A DNA stretch of 64,000 bases from Sabellastarte sp. h YS-2021 (GCA_964017235.1 OZ024930.1:152210221-152274220); one strand, 5' to 3'. Counted from the first letter of the stretch, positions 22,758-33,252 are shown. A program made the numbers and translations. Notes: generated from the letters alone by a model not told the origin.

Positions 22758-23343
22758 GGGCCCGTATTCACGAAAGGTCTTAGACTTAGCCAGGTCTTAG
22801 GCTTAAATCCAGTCTTAAAGTTAAGACCATTTTCTCAGCTAAGATTTATCTTAAAACCGTATTTACAAAGGGTGACTTAGCTAAGTCCAAGATTATCAAA
22901 TAACCACAGTGGTTTTCTGTGTCATGTTACCTTTTGTTTATATTCAAACTATACTATTGGTGACATATATCCTTCATTTAATGCATTTTTTCTAAGGAAA
23001 AGTGCTGTTTTGAAATGGAAAACCTTGTTAACACATATAAACTTTGCAAAGTCTGCTTTAGTGAGGTGTTCTGTATAATTATACTTTATTTACAGCCACT
23101 TCAAATTTTGAAGTGGAGAAAAGTTTATGGTGGCCATATTTAAGTCCTCTTTACAAACTTTAAGCCCACTACCAACCAGTCTTAAAGTTGAGCCCTTGGC
23201 TAAGCCTACGACCAGTCTTAAATTCTTTGTGAATACCACTAAGCCTAAGACAAAAGTCTTAGCAGTTTTTGGGCAGAAACTTGAGACAAAAGTCTCAACT
23301 TTAAGCTTTAGCCCTGGCTAAGACCTTTCGTGAATACGGGCCC
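22758..23343. mobile_element. MITE with 26-bp perfect terminal inverted repeats (copy 2)
   Basis: Starts GGGCCCGTATTCACGAAAGG and ends with its exact reverse complement; the perfect inverted repeat spans 22758-22783 and 23318-23343. Internal ACTTAG/CTAAGTC repeats give long fold-back arms. The core matches the copy at 14,762. GGGCCC is itself a palindrome, so it is unclear whether it is terminal or a target duplication. No coding capacity. This is the best-preserved copy of the family in the window. Confidence 0.9.
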
Positions 23344-24209
23344 TGGTGTCTGAATCAGGGGTTGCTAGATCACCTACACATCAGATATTTGACTAAATTC
23401 TTAAAAATGAACAGGCCTCAGCCAGTGGTAACATGTAACATAATGTCTCTCAAAATTTTGTCAGCATTGGTGTCTCTGGCTTTGACTCTGTCTTCAGGCC
23501 TGGTTCACAAAGCTGTCTTCTTAATAATCTTTGTGTTTGTTAAAGAATTTCAAATGTAGCCCCTCACTGTGCAGCAAGTTTCTAGAAACCTTACTCCATG
23601 TGATATTGTAACAACCAGCAAAGTCATGCACATGACTATTAAGTGATTAAAAAACCTTATAAACTAGGGATAGAGTGCATACGAACCATACTTTCTTAGT
23701 TAAAATCATCAAATTTGTGTCCTATCAGAGCTCTCCAGCAAGCTTAGGCTTATATAATCCTGATATAGATGATCCACTCTTTAAAGTCTTTACCCCAAGA
23801 GGTTGGCAAATGTTAATTGGCTCTAAAATTAGAAAAAAAATTGATGGAATAAGATGATGTGTTTACCTTCAAATTTCTATACTTTTCACATGGTCAGATG
23901 CTAAGGTGCTTCCTTGGCTTACAGCTTGCATGTCCCTTTGCAGACTATTAAACAACATGGCTCCTGGGTGTCTGTGTGTGGACGCACATTCAGTTTGACA
24001 AGAAATGTGCACATCAAATGCACAATGCCAAGAAAAATGAAAAAAAACCCACTACTGCCTCCAGTTGGGCTGTGAGGAGGTCTCCAATTGTGTATATATA
24101 TCCTTGGTTAACTGTAGATCAACATTGGGTTCCTCCATCTTTACCTCCTCCTTTGTTGGTCAGGGCACTAATAGGTAGGAGTGTCCGACTCGTACACAGT
24201 GTTACAGTG
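23344..24209. other. stretch without recognisable gene
   Basis: Only short frames without family features. The 14-mer TGCCTCCAGTTGGG at 24056-24069 recurs at 27153-27166. Confidence 0.5.
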
Positions 24210-24532
24210 GGGTGGGGGTCCTACATTCTTGAAGTAAGGTTAACTTGAGTAAATAATGCAGGTGTAAATAATTTTTGATTGGTTCAAATTATCTCATAAT
24301 TTGATTAATGGTAATTTTAGATTTAGTCATGTCGGAGTTAACCTATTGTATTCACATTTACTTAATATGTTGTATATCATTGGAAGTCGAATTTATGTGT
24401 GTACACATATGTTTATTTGTAATCATTTACAGTATATATACAATAGTTGTGCACTGTATATATTAGTAGAATTAGAATGTTATTAATAATGTATGGAATA
24501 AAATCTATGCTCCATACATGGCATTTTTCCTG
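24210..24532. repeat. direct repeat, copy 1 (about 320 bp)
   Basis: Runs from GGGTGGGGGTCCTACATT to CATTTTTCCTG. It is matched by copy 2, which consists of 24,606-24,654 plus 26,831-27,123, with only scattered differences. Confidence 0.85.
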
Positions 24533-24605
24533 TGGTGGGGTTGGACTGTTCAGAGTGATGTTAAAGCATCACGGGTGGCAGTCCCTTACCCTGGGTTACG
24601 CATAA

Positions 24606-27123
24606 GGGTGGGGGTCCTACATTCCTGAAGTATGGTTAACTTAAAGGGTTACTACACCCCAAAAATAAAAAGCCTTTAAAACATTTATTACAATATGGTA
24701 AATCATTTCCCCAAACAGAATTTTGAAACAGCTTAATTACTGAGTAATCAGCAATTAAAGAAAATACACCTTTGCCATATATGGCAAAACTGAGCCAAAG
24801 CCACGAAAATTGCCGAGTGCACTGCTGTAGTAGTGTGTGTGGGCACTGACATCATGGTGGCCCATGTATTTTCTCTGTTTTATGCACCGGTAAGTCATTC
24901 ACATATAGAAGTGTAGATATACTTGAAATGGCCTCATTTTAAAACTGAGAAAGAGAACCAAGATACTATACATATTGTGCTTTATCATGGCCTTATGTTT
25001 TAGATTGTAAAAAGATTAAATAACCTCACAAAGTGATGAGAAAAGTAATAAAACTGACCCATTAATTGTGATGATTTTACTACCACAGAGAGAATTGTAA
25101 AAAGGATGTGGGATGTATGATCTAATCATGTTTCCTATACTATACTTAATTATGATAAAATACATTAAGGGTGACCTAACAAGAAAGTAAATTTTGCAGT
25201 TTATAAACATTCTGTTATCAGATTTGTGTGTGCTTCAAGGTATCAAAGACTCCAATTATAGTTCAGTACAGTACTGGCAAGTGTATTTTTTCCATGTTTA
25301 TCACATTTACACACTGTGTGATCAGCTGGAAAAAATATCATTTTGTTCCTGGATATCATGTTTGATGTGGAATATTGAAAATATATTTGCATTTTGGTCA
25401 GGTTATAAGCATGATAAGGATATTTGAGGAGTCTTATAATTTCTACTGTTTTGTGTATTTCATAGGTAGGACCAATAGTATGGGTAATTCTAAATTGAAA
25501 TGAGAATTAGTATGTCTAAGTTATATAAAAGTTCGTATCAGTATACATGAATTTAAGTACATTTCAGTAACACCTCAAATAATCATTTTCATCCAAATGA
25601 AATTTGCCCAATTTTGTTTGTAGGGTCAGTATCTATCGAAAATATTTCCACCTAAGTGAATTTTTACTGAAATATGAAAATTAGACATTTTATCCTGAAG
25701 AAATTTTTCTTGAAAATTAGAGTTTAAAAATGAATGCTCAGTATGTATAATTATCTAGTTTAGTTATAAACTTCCAACATACAGGTGATGATACAAATAT
25801 GAGACAATGTTTAGTAATAATTTATTTAGTAATAAATACTAGGCTCCACCACATAGGACATGATTTGAAAACAGTCAAAAAAATTGTAGTATTGAACTGT
25901 TCATTTCTTAAAACTTAGCAATGTCATATGACCATCACTAATTCAACCCAGATAAACTTATTTTTATCTGAAGAAATACTGAGGAAAATTCAGATGTCTG
26001 AATCTACTTTGTAAATTTTTTAAATGGGGCCAAAACTGGACAAAATAACTACTTGTCATATGCAAATCCTTTTCACATATTTATTTCAATGGCCATTGAG
26101 TTGATTATTCATATATTTTATTATTTCAATGGAAATAACAAAAATATAATCAAATTCACTGCATAAATCTTTTTTTACAATGCTCTTCCCATTGCACAAC
26201 ACTTATAAAACCTTACAAATTTATATATTTGCTGAAACTTTCTCCCTGTACTCATATCTAAATTTTTCTCTTTTTTCGCATCTGGTAGTTTTGAAGTAAG
26301 TAAATCATCTAATTTTCATCTTCCCTAAACATTTGTTCAATTATGTTAATAACATAACTTTGTTATATCACCAGTTCTGAAGTATATGCCTTGCTGTAAC
26401 TTTCTACTTGTTATCCTTCAGTACTCTATGTAAAGTTATCCTGGTTTTTAAATACTTAAAAAGGGCCAGTTTTTTATTTCCTTCCTTCTGACACATGTCT
26501 TATACATTCTTTATGATAAAAAATACTTTTAAATTCAATGATCCTGAAAGTAAGACATGTATACTGTACTAAACACAGACATGTATTGAGATATTCTAAA
26601 GCCAGATTCTCTAGTGGGGCACTGCTGATGTAAGAGCACCTGCTTACTGGTGAATTTGCCGAAGTGAGAAGTGTGTACTGTTACCTTGGCAGGCCTATAA
26701 TAAAAGTCATTTTATAAAGTGTGTGGTTTGTTTTGAGAGTTCTAACTATGGGCAATGTATATAAATACATTTGTTGAGTTGATTACAGAGAAAAAATGAT
26801 ATATAGTAAATTTTGGAGGATAGTAACCCTTTAAGTAAATGATAGAGGTGTGCATAATGTGTGAATGGTTCTAATTATCTCGTAATTCGATTAATGGTAA
26901 TTTTAGATTTATTCATGTCTGAGTAAACCAGATGTATTCACATTTACTTAATATGTTGTATATCATTGGAAGTTAAATTTATGTGTGTACACATTATATA
27001 TTTACATGTAATCAATTACAGTATAATATACAATAGTTGTGGACTGTATATATTGGTAGAATTAGAATGTTATTGATAATGTATGTAATAAAATCTATGC
27101 TTCTCTTTATGGTATTTTTCCTG
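24606..27123. repeat. direct repeat, copy 2, split by a TTAA element
   Basis: The left part, 24,606-24,654, reads GGGTGGGGGTCCTACATTCC up to GGTTAACTTAA. The right part resumes at 26,835 with GTAAATGATAGAGG and ends at CTG 27123. Copy 1 reads GGTTAACTTGAGTAAATAAT across the same point, so the empty site is directly visible. Confidence 0.85.
24651..26834. mobile_element. non-autonomous TTAA-flanked DNA transposon (2.18 kb)
   Basis: TTAA is present on both sides (24651-24654 and 26831-26834). The ends are inverted: AGGGTTACTA at 24655 and TAGTAACCCT ending at 26830, with further partial pairing inward. The uninterrupted copy 1 of the host repeat confirms the insertion point. TTAA target sites suggest mobilisation by a piggyBac-type transposase, but the interior is AT-rich and has no credible coding frame. 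Confidence 0.8.
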
Positions 27124-27167
27124 ACCCAGGATGTGGGGACTAAAAACAACATTGCCTCCAGTTGGGT

Positions 27168-27747
27168 CAACACATGAATAAAACCCCAGTGTGGGGAATA
27201 CTATTTTTATTCATTATCACTTACTACTCTAACATTTATTTACAATCATAACAGTATCTACTAATATTACATTGACATTTACATCTAGCCATTGACCATA
27301 TATTTACATTTTTGACACATATCATGTCAATGGCTGTTAAAGTGTATCAGGTATGATAAATTATTATTACAGTAGCCTAGCTAGACAGCAGTTTGAGGTG
27401 ACCCTAAGCCAAGTTTAAGTTTAACTTTTTTGAATCCACAAGTTATGAATAAGTTAGGGTGGCCTTAGCTCCAGGCTTGAAAAGAGTTAAGGTCAACCTA
27501 AAGTTTAGGTATAAATAGTATAATTTGAGGTAATGACAGAGGTACTGAAGTTTAGGGTGACCTCAAATTTGAGAATATATATATAACCTGTGAGTTTAAG
27601 TTAACATTAAAGTTAAAGGTTGATGTTTTGAATTTGGTCACAGGTGAATTACTTATGTATAGAGTTTGGTTAGTAATTTGAATTTAATTTTGGAATATAA
27701 AGAAAAGGGGAGTAGTAGAGGTTTGAGTTGAAAGCCCCAAGCCCCAA
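27168..27747 (-). other. 3' untranslated part of the DIRS-like element
   Basis: No coding frame. Contains the fold-back repeat at 27392-27567. Whether all of it belongs to the retroelement cannot be told without other copies. Confidence 0.4.
27392..27567. repeat. fold-back repeat with 16-bp perfect arms
   Basis: TTTGAGGTGACCCTAA at 27392-27407 and its exact reverse complement at 27552-27567. Further partial copies of the motif lie between (near 27,452 and 27,490). It sits 3' of the recombinase gene of the DIRS-like element. Confidence 0.8.
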
Positions 27748-28755
27748 CTAGTGAGTAGGGGAAAGGTAGAGATGCTTCTGAAAATTTTTGGCCACCTCAT
27801 GAGAGGAACTATGATCAAGGGTGATGTATCTCCAGACGCATTCCGACGTCCAGGTGCCATGGCTCTGGATATGTTGAAGTGGAACATTGGAATTAAAGGC
27901 GAAAGAGGCACCTGAACGACGGAATGCGTGGAATGTGAGATTGGAATTTTGGAGATTTAGTTTTGACAATAGATTTTTAAAATGTCGCCTAACCTGGTTG
28001 TCTGTGAGGGGAAGCCACTTAGTGGAAGTCTTATATTGAAACAGGGGTGAGTTGTTTGATCCAGGGGTGATTTGAAGCAAATTTTTTATGGCCCTAACTG
28101 GACAAATGGGGTTAGAACCCAGATCCGGAATTTTTAAAATTTTGACAGATTTCCTATCCTGTATAGTTTTACTCCATTTGACAATTATGTGAAGGCCTGG
28201 GTTTGCAAACAAGATGTCACCTCTGGCTAGGTGGTAGAGGGGGGAAAAAGTTTTTATTGAATGAGGGACTAAGTTAGATAACCTTAAAAATGAGAAAAAA
28301 GCCAGAGTATAAACAGCTTTAAACACTTGTCCCATGTAAGTAGCGTCACAGGCTCTAACCATTAGTTGGAGGGTATCAATATCAATGACACTTTTAAGTG
28401 CGGGTTTGAAAGATGATCTAAGTGTGACAGCTCGTTGAAAATATTTAATTCTGGGGTCTTGAAAGATGAGGGTGGGGATTCCATACAATGACAGATTTGC
28501 TTTAATAGCCGCCAAGTGGTTTGCCAGGGTGGGGCTTGACAAGCCATTGGAAGCTAGAAATTGAAGATAGGCTACTATTGTCATAGGTTGCAGTGCAAGA
28601 AGCGAGACTTGCATAAATACTGTGACGGCTATGAATAGCCTAAACATACTTTGATAACTGCTTGTAGTACCAGGTCTAAATGCCAATTTGGTCTTCTTGG
28701 CTGCTTCTTTGGCCAAGGGAGCCAATCTAGGCGGCAAGCCTGTCAAATACACCAA
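27748..28755 (-). CDS. tyrosine recombinase of DIRS-like retrotransposon
   Basis: A 335-residue recombinase that would join the circular cDNA of the element to the genome in place of an integrase. The N-terminal half is a helical core-binding-like domain. The C-terminal catalytic domain shows the first Arg in FLRLSNL, a Lys-containing strand around VKWSKT, the HxxR motif in HAFRRSGA, the second His in IQSHGTW and the nucleophile Tyr in WRYI, so the catalytic set is complete. The first ATG overlaps the end of the RT-RNase H frame by 13 bp, a usual arrangement in DIRS elements; the real start may lie upstream if translation reinitiates or shifts frame. No internal stop. Probably functional. Confidence 0.9.
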   Translation of the reverse strand: MVYLTGLPPRLAPLAKEAAKKTKLAFRPGTTSSYQSMFRLFIAVTVFMQVSLLALQPMTIVAYLQFLASNGLSSPTLANHLAAIKANLSLYGIPTLIFQDPRIKYFQRAVTLRSSFKPALKSVIDIDTLQLMVRACDATYMGQVFKAVYTLAFFSFLRLSNLVPHSIKTFSPLYHLARGDILFANPGLHIIVKWSKTIQDRKSVKILKIPDLGSNPICPVRAIKNLLQITPGSNNSPLFQYKTSTKWLPLTDNQVRRHFKNLLSKLNLQNSNLTFHAFRRSGASFAFNSNVPLQHIQSHGTWTSECVWRYITLDHSSSHEVAKNFQKHLYLSPTH

Positions 28756-30428
28756 TCTAGATGTAAGTGAGTTTCACAGATCTCCACCCATTGGTGCTGG
28801 GGAAGTAACCTGTTCAGGTTTACCTGGGGATCTCCCATAAGAGACCACCGTGAGAGCAAGTCAGCAATATGGTTATCCTTACCTGCTATGTGGTTAACTT
28901 GAAGGTTGATATCCCAGGTAGCAACCTGGAGTTGTATGTTTCTGGCAATTGCAGCTAAGGTCAAGTCCCTGGTTTTTCCTGAGTTTAGTACATGTACTAC
29001 AGCCTCATTATCACATGCAATATGTACTATAGATTTAGCCCAAGTGCTGTTCCAAACCCTGAGAGCCACCAGAATGTTGAGCATTTCCAGGTGGACGATA
29101 TTCAGGTCCATATAGCCCAAAGGTATGGGGAGAGTATAAACTTGGTTGCCACATCTGGCCCCAAGACCCTGTAAACATGCATCCAGCTCAATGTGGAAAG
29201 CAATGGGCCTATGGTCAAAAATGGTTATACCATTAAAGGTGGTGAGGAACTTTGAAAACCAGTTTATATCTTTCTGAGCTTCAGGTGACAATTGTACTTG
29301 ATCCTTATCATGCATACTGCGCAAAACGTCCAGGAGACGATTGAGGAAAAACCTCGACGAACGCACGCACTTGCTAACATACAGTAGACTACTAAGCAGG
29401 GATTGTAACTCACGTTTCGTACAGCGAGTCCTGCCATGCCATGAGGTGCATTTGTTGTGTATTTCATGCAATTTGTCATCTGGGATGGACAATGTAAAGT
29501 TCTCAGTATTTACTAGTATTCCCAGACAGTTGACGCAAGTAGCTGGCTTGACCAGCTTGTTATATGAAATTTCAAAGCCTAGATGGTTAAGAAGGGCACT
29601 TAGGGCGTCAAATGAGGCGTCAACGCGACTTGGAAGTTCAATTCCAAGGATATCATCAATATAATTTATGACCTGAAAGTCGCGTTGACGCATCATGTGA
29701 CGCACAGCGTCGCTTAAACGCTGGAACAGCGCGCTCCCGTGCCTAAATCCGAAGGGCAGGCAGGTGTCCAGAAACCAGGCATTATGACGCAAGCCCAAGA
29801 GGTCATACTCCAAAGGGTCTAATTTTACATGCCTGAAGGCGCGTTTGATGTCTATCTTGTAGATTTTGCAGCCCTTACCCAACAGCCTGACACGTTTCAC
29901 TACATGATCAATTGTGGGTAGTTTAAGCAGGAAGGGGGTGTTAAGATAAACATTTTGGGCACTACCAGCATTTACAGACCTACCCTGGGGAAAGCTCAAG
30001 TCCACTATGACCCTCCTGTTTTTTGAGTGGGGCTTATCCCGAGTCATGAAGGGGGAGGTATGTAAGTTAGGCAATGGTGGGGCATCAAAAGGTTCTAGTA
30101 TGGCGTCATAAGTTCTTTCCTCCTCCAGATAGGCCCTTACATCCTGAGGGAAATCTTTGGCCGACTTATGATTTTCCATGTGACTTTCCAGGGGTGTTTT
30201 TCTGTCAAAATCCAGGGGGAAACCGAACCTGATTAAGAGAGGAAGTTGGGTATCCCAATAACCTTTTAACAGTTCATCCCAAGCATCTGGATTAAGTTGA
30301 GATTTGATAGGAATCTGACACTGTTTGAAATTATATTCCCCAGAGGCCTTGATTATTTGGTGAAGGGTCAAGGGATCTGCCTTGGATACTGATTGGACTA
30401 CTGCAGTCGGCACCTGTAGTTCACCCAT
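28743..30428 (-). CDS. reverse transcriptase-RNase H of DIRS-like retrotransposon
   Basis: 561 residues. The first ~120 resemble a spacer. RT motifs follow: KIDIKRAF with the first Asp, LPFGFRHGSALFQR, and the YIDD box with the two catalytic Asp residues in INYIDDILG. The RNase H domain lies in the last ~150 residues with ELDACLQGLG, HLEMLN, ACDNEAVVHVL and KDNHIADLLSRW, which hold its acidic residues. The protein copies element RNA into DNA and removes the RNA strand. It lies downstream of the gag frames and overlaps the recombinase frame. Frame open throughout. Confidence 0.92.
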   Translation of the reverse strand: MGELQVPTAVVQSVSKADPLTLHQIIKASGEYNFKQCQIPIKSQLNPDAWDELLKGYWDTQLPLLIRFGFPLDFDRKTPLESHMENHKSAKDFPQDVRAYLEEERTYDAILEPFDAPPLPNLHTSPFMTRDKPHSKNRRVIVDLSFPQGRSVNAGSAQNVYLNTPFLLKLPTIDHVVKRVRLLGKGCKIYKIDIKRAFRHVKLDPLEYDLLGLRHNAWFLDTCLPFGFRHGSALFQRLSDAVRHMMRQRDFQVINYIDDILGIELPSRVDASFDALSALLNHLGFEISYNKLVKPATCVNCLGILVNTENFTLSIPDDKLHEIHNKCTSWHGRTRCTKRELQSLLSSLLYVSKCVRSSRFFLNRLLDVLRSMHDKDQVQLSPEAQKDINWFSKFLTTFNGITIFDHRPIAFHIELDACLQGLGARCGNQVYTLPIPLGYMDLNIVHLEMLNILVALRVWNSTWAKSIVHIACDNEAVVHVLNSGKTRDLTLAAIARNIQLQVATWDINLQVNHIAGKDNHIADLLSRWSLMGDPQVNLNRLLPQHQWVEICETHLHLDWCI

Positions 30429-30464
30429 TGGTATAAATCCTACCTTGAGGGAATTTTGTTTATC

Positions 30465-31223
30465 TCACAACTGGAGAGTAGTGCATGAGGCCATGACTTG
30501 ATTATAATCGACTTTTTGATTTTTCAATCGAAGTGGGAGTTCGTATTTGCTAGTACTACTGGTATCTGCCTCAGTGTGAAGTATCTCCCCCTGTGTATTA
30601 GGGGATTGAACTATGACACAGGACTTCTGTTTAAGATCGTGATTGGCGTCATTTTCTGACGCATGTGTAGAAGTACTGTGGGGGACAACCATATGGTTGC
30701 CTTTTTCTGTCTCATTTTTGGAATCATTTTCAACATTTGGAGGCAATTTGTCAGAATCATGATTTTTCGACACGACGCCGTCGCTTTTGTGAAACACAGC
30801 ATATCTGTTATAGCATGTCACTGGGTCTGTACTACAGTACTTACTTGGCTTCCTGCTTATGCTGCTGCCTCCCTTGACGTCATTGTTACTTTTTGGCTGA
30901 CTTGTTGCCTTACCTTTACCAGGATCCACCAGAAAAGTGTGTACCTTAGTAAGATTCATGCCTTGGTTCGAACCCGGATGTTTTTTGGCAATAACAGTTT
31001 TAGTACCTCTTTGAAGCACTTGTGCATATGTGAAACCTTTATACCTTTGATAATCTGATTTCCAATTTACACTTTCCCCATTGCCCCATACATTACTACT
31101 CACAACATGTGTTCTGAAATGGTTACCACTGGCAATGGTGATTTTCGGTCGATTCGAAGTTTTGGATTCTTGCACTGCAGTTATGCAGTGCCTGATTTGT
31201 TTTTTGAATCCGTATTGACACAT
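30465..31223 (-). CDS. second gag-region frame of DIRS-like element
   Basis: 252 residues, hydrophilic, rich in Lys, Ser, Asn and Thr, with no enzyme motif. It overlaps the end of the preceding frame by 43 bp in another frame, so the two may be joined by ribosomal frameshifting or by a lost base. A short segment, YAQVLQRGTK, has a counterpart in the decayed copy (TYAEALKSE near 40,440), so it belongs to the family rather than being chance. Function unknown; nucleic acid binding or particle structure is a guess. Confidence 0.6.
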   Translation of the reverse strand: MCQYGFKKQIRHCITAVQESKTSNRPKITIASGNHFRTHVVSSNVWGNGESVNWKSDYQRYKGFTYAQVLQRGTKTVIAKKHPGSNQGMNLTKVHTFLVDPGKGKATSQPKSNNDVKGGSSISRKPSKYCSTDPVTCYNRYAVFHKSDGVVSKNHDSDKLPPNVENDSKNETEKGNHMVVPHSTSTHASENDANHDLKQKSCVIVQSPNTQGEILHTEADTSSTSKYELPLRLKNQKVDYNQVMASCTTLQL

Positions 31224-32203
31224 TTTGAATTTCTACATTCTTTGACAGGATGTGGCAAGCGTTTTCCCAGTGTATTGCAAAAGCTACATATGTGCCTGTA
31301 AAATTGTCCCCCCATGTGGTGATCAGTCTTATGGGGACATTTCTGTGACTGAAAAAATTTACAGGGGACACCCTGGGATTCAGTATTGACCTTTTTGGGG
31401 GCTATATTGATCACTTTTTGGGCGTGTGCCCTCCTAATCCTGTCAATCTTATCTGTCACACCCCAGTTAACTTTGCCCTCCTCCATCCGACACAGGAGGA
31501 CTGCATGGGCACCTTTGGCCGAAGTCCACCCAAAATCCTGGGCATCGTCCATCAACTCGGACATATAGTCCAACATTTGATTTTTGGTGTTTACATTTTT
31601 TTCGTCTTTAATAATTGCACAAAATCCCGAGACCCACTGGAAGGTACTTAAACTATCATAAGTAACTCTACTCTTGGAGGTACCTGCGAGAATGTGATTT
31701 TGGGGCCAAGGTATTTTATTTGTTACTGTTACTTGTTCATTACCTCCACGTTGGGATTTGAACATACCTCTTTCATTAAGAGAAGCAAGTTCTTGCAGTC
31801 GCCTGTCCACAGCATCTTGGATGCCTCTGGAACTTTTGAGGAAAGCAGGGGTGGGGGTTACTGCCTCCTCATCCACATCACTGTCAACCAGTGAGGGTCT
31901 GTGTGAACTCAGACTTGTGGGAGAGTTGACGCCGTCAAACGGTGACGCAGCCCCTTGTTGCAGTTGTTCCTCTGTTTTTTGTATACGCTGCTCAATTGCA
32001 GACAACCTGGAACTGACACTGGTTAACACAGATAAAATATCATGATTTACATTGGCAGCAGTGTTTGTATCAGTATTGATGTTCGAATTCATACTATTCG
32101 AACTACTACTTTCAACATTTATATCATCTTTAAACTGGCATTTCACACCTACTGGTCTTTTGTGTTGGCCACCACAGCCAGAACAATGAAAGTTCTTGGG
32201 CAT
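31181..32203 (-). CDS. gag-like protein of DIRS-like retrotransposon with Cys/His cluster
   Basis: 340 residues. The N-terminus has a short Cys/His motif (CSGCGGQHKRPVGVKC). A predicted coiled-coil stretch around residues 45-85 (LSAIEQRIQKTEEQLQQ) follows. A conserved central block includes LQELASLNERG, the basic QRGGNEQV, WPQNHILAGTSKSRVTYDSL and FQWVSGFC, with close counterparts in the decayed copy (38,0xx and 39,9xx). The C-terminus carries a Cys/His cluster, CKFFQSQKCPHK with later RHICSFC and HPVKEC, likely a zinc-binding knuckle for RNA. The start ATG at 32203 follows the 16-bp motif at 32219 by 15 bp. Confidence 0.75.
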   Translation of the reverse strand: MPKNFHCSGCGGQHKRPVGVKCQFKDDINVESSSSNSMNSNINTDTNTAANVNHDILSVLTSVSSRLSAIEQRIQKTEEQLQQGAASPFDGVNSPTSLSSHRPSLVDSDVDEEAVTPTPAFLKSSRGIQDAVDRRLQELASLNERGMFKSQRGGNEQVTVTNKIPWPQNHILAGTSKSRVTYDSLSTFQWVSGFCAIIKDEKNVNTKNQMLDYMSELMDDAQDFGWTSAKGAHAVLLCRMEEGKVNWGVTDKIDRIRRAHAQKVINIAPKKVNTESQGVPCKFFQSQKCPHKTDHHMGGQFYRHICSFCNTLGKRLPHPVKECRNSKCVNTDSKNKSGTA

Positions 32204-32240
32204 TGCTACGTTATTGACTGGGGACTAAAAACAAAACACG

Positions 32241-33252
32241 TGCTGACCCAAATGTAAACCTATTCTTGACTGGTTGCCATCTCGTCCAATTTAGAGAAAT
32301 GTTAATTTAAATGAAAAAATAACTGTGAAATCATACTACAAATAAATACAATGTCATCATTTGACACAACTTTACTTGGAGTTATATTATTTAATCATAT
32401 GCACGTCTATGTTAAACATTTAACACATATTTTTATAACAGAAAACCACCAATGTTCCGAATTCGTGAGCTATCAAAAGACCTAGTTGTGTTAAAATCAA
32501 GGCCCTGCTAGGACTGATTCATTGAAAAGGATGGTAAAATATGAGTTACCAACCACACTCTTATTACATCAGTATGACTCAAAAGTGTCCTACGTGACAA
32601 AACAAGAAGTGTTATGTTCTTGTCATGACTGATGGTATTCAGGAAGAGAAGTTTTAACATCAAGTCCAAATTACTTTTGTGTTCAAAAGAAGCTGCAAAA
32701 GCTGGAGAGATAAACCTTTTAACTTGCCTAAGACCGCGTTGGTTTGAGATACTCTCAACAACAAGTCATCTTCGCTCACAGAAAGTGGAGAACATTAATT
32801 AGGAGACTCATAAGACTTATATTTTCATGAGACAAGATCACGCACCTTCAGTTTTCTGTATAAAGATCAGTTCTGTCACTAAAAGAGTGGAAAATGTAGG
32901 TTGCATTATCTAATGTGAATAGTGGAAATACAAATGATCACGTGCAAAGATTACGATAATGCCTTGGACCTTTACAAATCAAACGATGACAAATGATGGG
33001 CAGTTGGGAGGCAACCTCCCACACATATACAAAGGGGTATCATGAATATCAAAATACAATGTACAGGTCCAATAATCAAAAGGGGTCAGGGGAAAAGGTA
33101 TAACTTGCGTCCAAAACATTATACATCTCTTAAGTGGAATATTGTAGGGTTGGGGAAAAACAGTAAATACAAATTGTATACAGTAAAGCCTCAGAGAGTT
33201 ACCATCATCAAGCTTCCAAACCCCACAATTTCTTCTGAAGCAGGATTACTTG
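32241..33252. other. spacer between DIRS-like element and MFS pseudogene
   Basis: No gene or repeat recognised. The left part may include the 5' terminal repeat of the retroelement; the right part is the 3' flank of the transporter copy. Confidence 0.4.

Larger units (their letters stand above)
27134..32240 (-). mobile_element. DIRS-order (tyrosine recombinase) retrotransposon, apparently intact
   Basis: Minus-strand order is gag-like frame, second gag/unknown frame, reverse transcriptase-RNase H, tyrosine recombinase. There is no integrase or long terminal repeat. The RT-RNase H and recombinase frames overlap by 13 bp, and all frames are long and open, which suggests recent insertion. The 16-mer TGGGGACTAAAAACAA occurs once just before the gag ATG (32219-32234) and once beyond the recombinase (27134-27149), in direct orientation, which may mark the terminal repeat system. 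The methyltransferase domain of classic DIRS1 elements is not seen. Ends are approximate. Confidence 0.85.

Noticed and set aside
26597-26700. Stretch with CTAGTGGGGC and AGAGCACCTGC resembling a tRNA D-arm region
   Set aside because: No matching acceptor or T-arm can be folded; it lies inside the TTAA element.
30663-32257. Plus-strand frames across the DIRS-like gag region
   Set aside because: They are antisense shadows of the gag-like frames and show no domain patterns.
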